From Hymenobacter sp. BT559 (GTDB lineage Bacteria; Bacteroidota; Bacteroidia; Cytophagales; Hymenobacteraceae), in assembly GCF_016427535.1 (NCBI RefSeq), contig NZ_JAELXV010000006.1, forward strand, positions 186,001-250,000: 64,000 nt of DNA, read 5' to 3'. The notes under the pieces are model-generated. The model saw only the letters and a list, made by a program, of their open reading frames with translations, was not told where the DNA came from and did not search any database. The translations under genes and the position numbers were made by a program. Shown here piece by piece: positions 59,868 through 64,000 of the stretch (its first letter is position 1; the number at the start of each line of letters is the position of its first letter).

Positions 59868-60863
59868 ATGTCACGCACCGGTTTCCTACCACGCGCCTTT
59901 GGGCCGTTGCTCGCTGCCCTAGGTTTGCTTTTAAATACGATGGCGATGGCGGCGCCTGTTACACTTCCCCTAGGTGGAGCGCGGGCCCAATGGGCGCCTA
60001 CACTCCCTACCGGTCCGCTGGCGTTTCGCACCTCCGATTCGGTGCAGCTATTTGTGAAAATAGCCGGCCGCGGCGTGCCTTGCTTAGTGGTGCACGGCGG
60101 GCCCGGCGCGGGCAGCTACGGCCTCGAGCACCTCGGGCTGCGGCCACTCGAAAGCAGCTTGCAGCTTATTTACCTCGACCAGCGCGGCAGCGGGCGCTCG
60201 GCCTCGTCGCCGCGCCACAACTACGCGCTGGCCCGCCAGGTGCAGGATTTAGAGGAGCTGCGCCAACGCCTGGGGTTGCGACAGTGGGTGCTGCTGGCGC
60301 ACTCGTTTGGCGGCGTCATTGCCACGGCCTATGCCCAGCGCTACCCCGAGCATGTGCAGGCGTTAGTGCTGGTGAATGCGGTCCTCAACCCCGCGGCTTC
60401 GCTCGAAAGCATGGTGCACTACGGCGATAGCCTGCTGCCCGCCGCGGCCCGGCCCCAGTTGCCACCCACGGCGCCCCTGCCCCAACGCCTGGGCGCCGTG
60501 ATGCAGGCCCTAGGTCAGCAAAAGTTGCTCTACCAATTGCAATACGCCACCGACACCGCGGCGGCCCGCGCCAGCCGCGTGGTGCAGCAGCAGCCCGGCA
60601 ATCGTGATTTTGCCGCCCACGTCTTTGACTTTCCCGATTATGGCCGCGACTACGCGCCGGCCACGGCGGCTTTAGGGTTGCCGGTGCTGGTGCTGACCGG
60701 GCACGACGACTACACGGCGGGGCCACGTGCTCACCAGGCCTGGCACTTTCCGCAGCAGCGGGTAGTGGTGCTGCCCGGCCGGCACAACCTGCTGCAAGAG
60801 CAGCCCGCGCGCACGCAGCAGGCAGTGCGCACCTTTGTGGCGGCGCTGCCCCGGCGCCGCTAG
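59868..60863 (+). CDS. Alpha/beta hydrolase, proline-iminopeptidase-like, secreted
   Basis: 331 residues from ATG 59868 (MSRTGFLPRAFGPLLAALGL, signal peptide); an open frame upstream lacks family sequence. VVHGGPGAGSYGLEHLG is the oxyanion region, IYLDQRGSGRSA precedes the nucleophile in LLAHSFGGVIATAYA, and the acid and His lie in LTGHDDYTAG and PGRHNLLQEQP. It resembles proline iminopeptidases and related hydrolases; the substrate cannot be told. Probably periplasmic. Only 3 nt separate it from the kinase gene. Confidence 0.88.
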   Translation: MSRTGFLPRAFGPLLAALGLLLNTMAMAAPVTLPLGGARAQWAPTLPTGPLAFRTSDSVQLFVKIAGRGVPCLVVHGGPGAGSYGLEHLGLRPLESSLQLIYLDQRGSGRSASSPRHNYALARQVQDLEELRQRLGLRQWVLLAHSFGGVIATAYAQRYPEHVQALVLVNAVLNPAASLESMVHYGDSLLPAAARPQLPPTAPLPQRLGAVMQALGQQKLLYQLQYATDTAAARASRVVQQQPGNRDFAAHVFDFPDYGRDYAPATAALGLPVLVLTGHDDYTAGPRAHQAWHFPQQRVVVLPGRHNLLQEQPARTQQAVRTFVAALPRRR

Positions 60864-60866
60864 CTT

Positions 60867-61913
60867 ATGCCCGCTGCTTCGCCTCTTTTGCCGCTCCGCG
60901 ACCGCCGCCTGGCGCTGGGCGGGCTGGTGCTCATTAGCCTAGTAATGCCGCTGGCTAATGGCGGCAAGTGGGCCTTTCAGTCGCCCGCGCACTTTGGCAT
61001 TGCCTGGGTCTGCTCGCTGGTGTACACGCTTATTCTAGGCCTGGGCAACCGCGAGCTATGGCGGCGGCTGCAGCACCGCTACCCGCAGGTGTCCCAAACG
61101 CGGCGGCGGCTCTGGTGGCTGGGCATCAGCAGCGTGGTGTACACGAGCTTGGCTACGGTGGCCGTCACGCTAGGGCTAGGCCTGGTGCCGGGCGGGGCCC
61201 ATGCTTCGCCGCGGGCGCTGCTACTCATCGTGGCCATCAACCTGGTGCCGACGCTGGTGGGGCTACTCGTGTACGAAAGCCGCCACTCGTATCAGCAGTG
61301 GGAAGAAAACCAGCACCGCGCCGACCAGCTCGCCCGCGCCCAAACCCAGGCCCAGCTCGACGCCCTGGCTCAGCAGCTCGACCCGCACTTTTTGTTCAAT
61401 TCGCTCAACACGCTGGCCGCTCTCATCGAGCCCGCTAACGAGCCCGCCCAGCACTACGTGGAGGGCCTGGCCGATGTGTACCGCTACGTGCTGCTGAGCC
61501 GCGAGCGCTCCACTGTGCCGCTGGCCGAGGAGCTGGCCTTCGTGCAAACCTACGTGGCCCTGCAAAAGGTACGCTTCCGCGATAACATCCACGTCAGCTA
61601 CGAGTTGCCGCCCGCGGCCCTAGGTCGGCACGTGGCCCCGCTGAGCGTGCAAGTGCTAGTTGAGAATGCGCTGAAGCACAACGAGGCCTCGCAGGCCCGG
61701 CCGCTGCACCTGCGCCTCGCGGCCGACGCCGCAGGCACCGCGTTGCGCGTCGAGAATACCTACCAGCCGCGGCCTGCCGGCCTGGCCCCCGGCACTGGCA
61801 CTGGCCTGGCCAATGTGCGCCAGCGCTACTCTTTACTAGGGGCGCCCGCGCCGGTGGCCGTGGAGCAGGCGGCCGGCATCTTTGCCGTCACGCTGCCCTT
61901 GCTGCCTGCTTAG
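60867..61913 (+). CDS. LytS-type sensor histidine kinase
   Basis: 348 residues. Four N-terminal membrane segments (about 10-140) with little extracytoplasmic sequence, a short coiled linker (QWEENQHRADQLARAQTQAQ), then the His_kinase domain: phospho-acceptor His in QLDPHFLFNSLNTLAALIE, and the N-box VLVENALKHNEAS with a GTGTGLANVRQRY G-box. It is partnered with the LytTR regulator at 61921. The gap between them is 7 nt. Confidence 0.93.
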   Translation: MPAASPLLPLRDRRLALGGLVLISLVMPLANGGKWAFQSPAHFGIAWVCSLVYTLILGLGNRELWRRLQHRYPQVSQTRRRLWWLGISSVVYTSLATVAVTLGLGLVPGGAHASPRALLLIVAINLVPTLVGLLVYESRHSYQQWEENQHRADQLARAQTQAQLDALAQQLDPHFLFNSLNTLAALIEPANEPAQHYVEGLADVYRYVLLSRERSTVPLAEELAFVQTYVALQKVRFRDNIHVSYELPPAALGRHVAPLSVQVLVENALKHNEASQARPLHLRLAADAAGTALRVENTYQPRPAGLAPGTGTGLANVRQRYSLLGAPAPVAVEQAAGIFAVTLPLLPA

Positions 61914-61920
61914 CCCACCT

Positions 61921-62754
61921 ATGTCCGCCCTTCGCATTCTCATTCTCGAAGATGAATACCCCGCCGCTGAGCGCTTGCAGCGGCTACTAGCCCAGGCTGC
62001 CCCCACGGCCCAGGTACTGGCCGTGCTCGATACTGTGACCGGCGCACTGGCGTGGCTCGACGCGCACCCCGCGCCCGACCTCATTCTGAGCGATATTCAG
62101 CTGGCCGACGGCCTCAGCCTCGACGTGTTTGCCCAAACGCTGGTGCGCAGTCCAGTCATCTTCACCACCGCCTACGACCAGTACGCCCTGCAAGCCTTCC
62201 GGGCCAATGGCATCGATTACTTACTCAAGCCTCTCAAGCTGCCCGAGCTGCAAACGGCCCTGGCCAAGCTTACGGACCTAGGTGTTAAAAATACCCACCT
62301 AGGGCCCGCGCCAGCCGAGGCAGCAAGCCTCAACAGCAGCAAGCCACCGCTCCCGCTCAATGCCTCCATCGAGCGCCTGCTCGATGCCCTGCCCCGCCCT
62401 CAGCGGCCCTACAAAACGCGTTTTTTAGTGCGACAGGGCGAAAACCTACTGCCCCTGCCCACCGCCGAAGCGGCCTGGTTTCAGAGCCGCCACGATACCG
62501 TGACGCTAGCCACTCACGACGGCCGCCGCTTCGTAGTGGACTACACCCTGGAGCAGCTCGATGCCCTGCTCGACCCCGCGCAGTTTTTTCGACTCAACCG
62601 CCAATTAATTGCGCAGCTGTCCGCCGTGCGCCGGCTCGTGCCGCACCTAGGCGGCAAGCTGCTGGTTGAGCTCAGCCCCACCCCCGGCGGAGGCGACGAC
62701 GTGCTAGTAAGCAAGGAGAAAGCCACCGCCGTGAAAAGTTGGCTGGAGGGGTAA
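61921..62754 (+). CDS. LytTR-family response regulator, partner of the adjacent kinase
   Basis: 277 residues from ATG 61921 (MSALRILILEDEYPAAERLQ). The receiver has the acidic pair E10/D11, phosphorylation site D58 (LILSDIQLADG), and the Lys of YLLKPLK. The LytTR DNA-binding domain (about 175-277) contains RFLVRQGENLLPLPTAEAAW, RFVVDYTLEQLDALLD and FFRLNRQLIAQ. It controls unknown promoters; imperfect direct repeats about 9-10 bp are the usual target of the domain. Confidence 0.93.
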   Translation: MSALRILILEDEYPAAERLQRLLAQAAPTAQVLAVLDTVTGALAWLDAHPAPDLILSDIQLADGLSLDVFAQTLVRSPVIFTTAYDQYALQAFRANGIDYLLKPLKLPELQTALAKLTDLGVKNTHLGPAPAEAASLNSSKPPLPLNASIERLLDALPRPQRPYKTRFLVRQGENLLPLPTAEAAWFQSRHDTVTLATHDGRRFVVDYTLEQLDALLDPAQFFRLNRQLIAQLSAVRRLVPHLGGKLLVELSPTPGGGDDVLVSKEKATAVKSWLEG

Positions 62755-62826
62755 GTATGGGCGCCGCTTAGGCCGAAAGTTATTCCCGCCTAGGCTGAAA
62801 GATTGTTTAGAGTATCGACATTCTAA

Positions 62827-62892
62827 AAACCCAACCTAAACCGTCTGTCATGCTTCGCAGGCTCAGCATGACAGACGGTTTAGGTTGGGTTT
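62827..62892. repeat. Perfect inverted repeat, family A-like, copy 5 (short)
   Basis: AAACCCAACCTAAACCGTCT, GTCATGCT and its perfect complement around the loop TCGCAGGCTC. The centre TGTCATGCTTCGCAGGCTCAGCATGACA is the family A core. It lies between two convergent LytTR genes and probably ends both transcripts. Confidence 0.85.
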
Positions 62893-62897
62893 CTACA

Positions 62898-63746
62898 TTA
62901 CCTATCGAGCCAGCTCTTGAAGACGCTCACCTTTTCGCGGCTTACGAGGATGGGTCCTTCACTCTCGGGCGGGGCGGGCTTGAGGATGGTTTGCAGGCGC
63001 GAGTTGGTGTAGTGGATGATGTCGTGGATGGCCGCCTGGCGAGCTAGGTAAGCGCGGTTGAGCCGGAAAAACTGCGTCGGGTCGAGCAGGCCTTCGAGCT
63101 GTTCCATGGTGTAGTCCACTACATATTTGCGGCCGTCGGTGCTTTGCAGCAGGGTCGTTTTTTCGAGGCTGAAGAAGTACGCCACCTGCTCGACGGGCAC
63201 CACCTTAAGATGCTCGCCCACCCGCACCACAAACTGCGCCTTGTAGCTAGCCACCGGCGCCGGCTGGCGCAATTGGTGAATGAGCGCTGTCAGCGTAGCC
63301 GCATCTAGAGTCGGCGCAGCGACATTTTCGGCCTCAGGTTTTGTACTGGAAACCGAACCTTTTGTACTAAAATTCTGGTCATCCACCGCGGGCAGCCGCT
63401 GCCGCAATTTAGCTAAGGCAGCGCAAAGCTCCTCTTCATCAATGGGTTTGAGCAGATAGTCTACGCTATTCACTTTGAAGGCCCGTAGTGCATACTGGTC
63501 GTAGGCGGTAGTAAAAATGACCGGGCATTTTATTTCTACCTGCTCAAACAGCTCAAAGCTGAGGCCATCGGCCAAGTGAATATCCAGAAACAGCACGTCG
63601 GGCGCAGGGCCAGCTTGCAGCAGCGCTACGGCCTGTGCCACCGACTCGGCCGGCCCTAGGAGGGTGAGCGGCGCGGCGTGCTTTTGGAGTAGGCTGGTGA
63701 GGCGGCGGGCCGCCAGGGGCTCATCTTCAACGACTAAAGCTAGCAT
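62898..63746 (-). CDS. LytTR-family response regulator (second)
   Basis: 282 residues. The receiver has E7/D8 (VVEDEP), phosphorylation site D55 (VLFLDIHLADG) and YLLKPIDEEE. A linker of about 50 residues rich in Ser/Glu/Ala follows. The LytTR domain has QFVVRVGEHLKVVPVEQVAY, KYVVDYTMEQLEGLLD and FFRLNRAYLARQ. It is clearly a paralog of the regulator at 61921, oriented toward it. The gene upstream on the same strand (63794) is only partly in the window; a kinase there would be expected but cannot be seen. Confidence 0.93.
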   Translation of the reverse strand: MLALVVEDEPLAARRLTSLLQKHAAPLTLLGPAESVAQAVALLQAGPAPDVLFLDIHLADGLSFELFEQVEIKCPVIFTTAYDQYALRAFKVNSVDYLLKPIDEEELCAALAKLRQRLPAVDDQNFSTKGSVSSTKPEAENVAAPTLDAATLTALIHQLRQPAPVASYKAQFVVRVGEHLKVVPVEQVAYFFSLEKTTLLQSTDGRKYVVDYTMEQLEGLLDPTQFFRLNRAYLARQAAIHDIIHYTNSRLQTILKPAPPESEGPILVSREKVSVFKSWLDR

Positions 63747-63793
63747 GACAAAACGTGGGGAAACAGAAAGCTACGTGGCCGCCTAGATGGTCT

Positions 63794-64000
63794 TTAGGGG
63801 CGGGCCAGGCTGTCGCGCAGCTGCCACAGCCCCCGGCTAAGGGTAGTAGCGTGGTAGAAATAATTGGTTTGGGCCAGCTGCGCCACTTCGCCCTGGCCGG
63901 AGGTCGCCAGCCGAAAAACGAGCGTGCGGCTATGTAGCTGCCAAGCCTCGGCGGGCGCGGCGGCCAAGCGCACCACCAGCGTGGCTTCGAGCAGCGGCTG
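63794..64000 (-). CDS. C-terminal end of an unidentified protein (partial)
   Basis: Last 68 codons of a minus-strand gene that begins beyond the window, ending RGLWQLRDSLARP and TAA at 63794. QLHSRTLVFRLATSGQGEVA and AQTNYFYHATTLSR are not recognised. It lies 47 nt upstream of the second LytTR gene in the same direction and may be cotranscribed with it. Confidence 0.5.
   Translation of the reverse strand, partial: QPLLEATLVVRLAAAPAEAWQLHSRTLVFRLATSGQGEVAQLAQTNYFYHATTLSRGLWQLRDSLARP

Noticed and set aside
1746..62892. Family A-D repeats as insertion-sequence ends
   Set aside because: No transposase or target-site duplication is seen in or beside any copy. They look like REP/MITE-type elements, not complete insertion sequences.

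Overview
ORGANISM. The window looks like chromosomal DNA of a high-GC member of the Bacteroidota, most likely Hymenobacter or a close relative (inference). The signs are about 60 percent GC, a TonB receptor with an N-terminal carboxypeptidase-like domain, DUF4369/TlpA-type secreted thioredoxins, a PUR (DUF3276) protein, LytS/LytTR two-component genes, weak Shine-Dalgarno sites and several matches to the Bacteroidota -7 promoter element TAnnTTTG. No complete tRNA or rRNA, CRISPR array, transposase or integrase was seen. || LAYOUT. 0-13.9 kb: mostly single genes: a cut-off gluconolactonase-like gene, a royal-jelly/yellow-family protein, an aldo/keto reductase, a methyltransferase, a DUF2459 protein, MsrB, an HxlR regulator divergent from an azoreductase with two perfect operator-like palindromes between them, aconitase, a TlpA lipoprotein and an M48 protease. 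13.9-22.6 kb: a seven-gene minus-strand operon: myo-inositol-phosphate synthase, HD-domain protein, Gfo/Idh oxidoreductase, a zinc-ribbon/metallo-beta-lactamase/YcaO fusion, a TIM-barrel isomerase broken by one in-frame TAA, a GT4 glycosyltransferase and a PIG-L deacetylase. This is the best candidate for an undescribed pathway. 23-35.6 kb: MFS transporter, ychF, PUR protein, DUF58 protein, small membrane proteins, short-chain dehydrogenases with AraC-type regulators, a deoxyhypusine-synthase-like enzyme and hslV. 35.7-40.9 kb: a TonB receptor, the pyruvate dehydrogenase E2 subunit and a histidine phosphatase. 41-50.5 kb: menaquinone genes menI-menF-menD-menB and, 3.6 kb further on, menE. menD carries an in-frame block built from parts of three tRNAs. 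50.5-58.3 kb: envelope proteins and a tandem array of four DUF4369-like/TlpA thioredoxins, one interrupted by an in-frame TAA. 58.5-64 kb: an ABA4-like protein, a membrane protein, an alpha/beta hydrolase, a LytS-type kinase and two LytTR regulators. || GENOME-SCALE PATTERNS. The palindrome CCTAGG occurs more than 100 times by eye, against about 20 expected from composition, although CTAG is normally avoided in bacteria. At least four families of palindromic intergenic repeats sit within 0-13 nt of stop codons. Three genes of low GC and unknown function (30.2, 45.8 and 48.3 kb) contain no CCTAGG and may be recent arrivals. || LIMITS. Everything was read by eye. Family assignments rest on remembered motifs, and counts and repeat boundaries are approximate.
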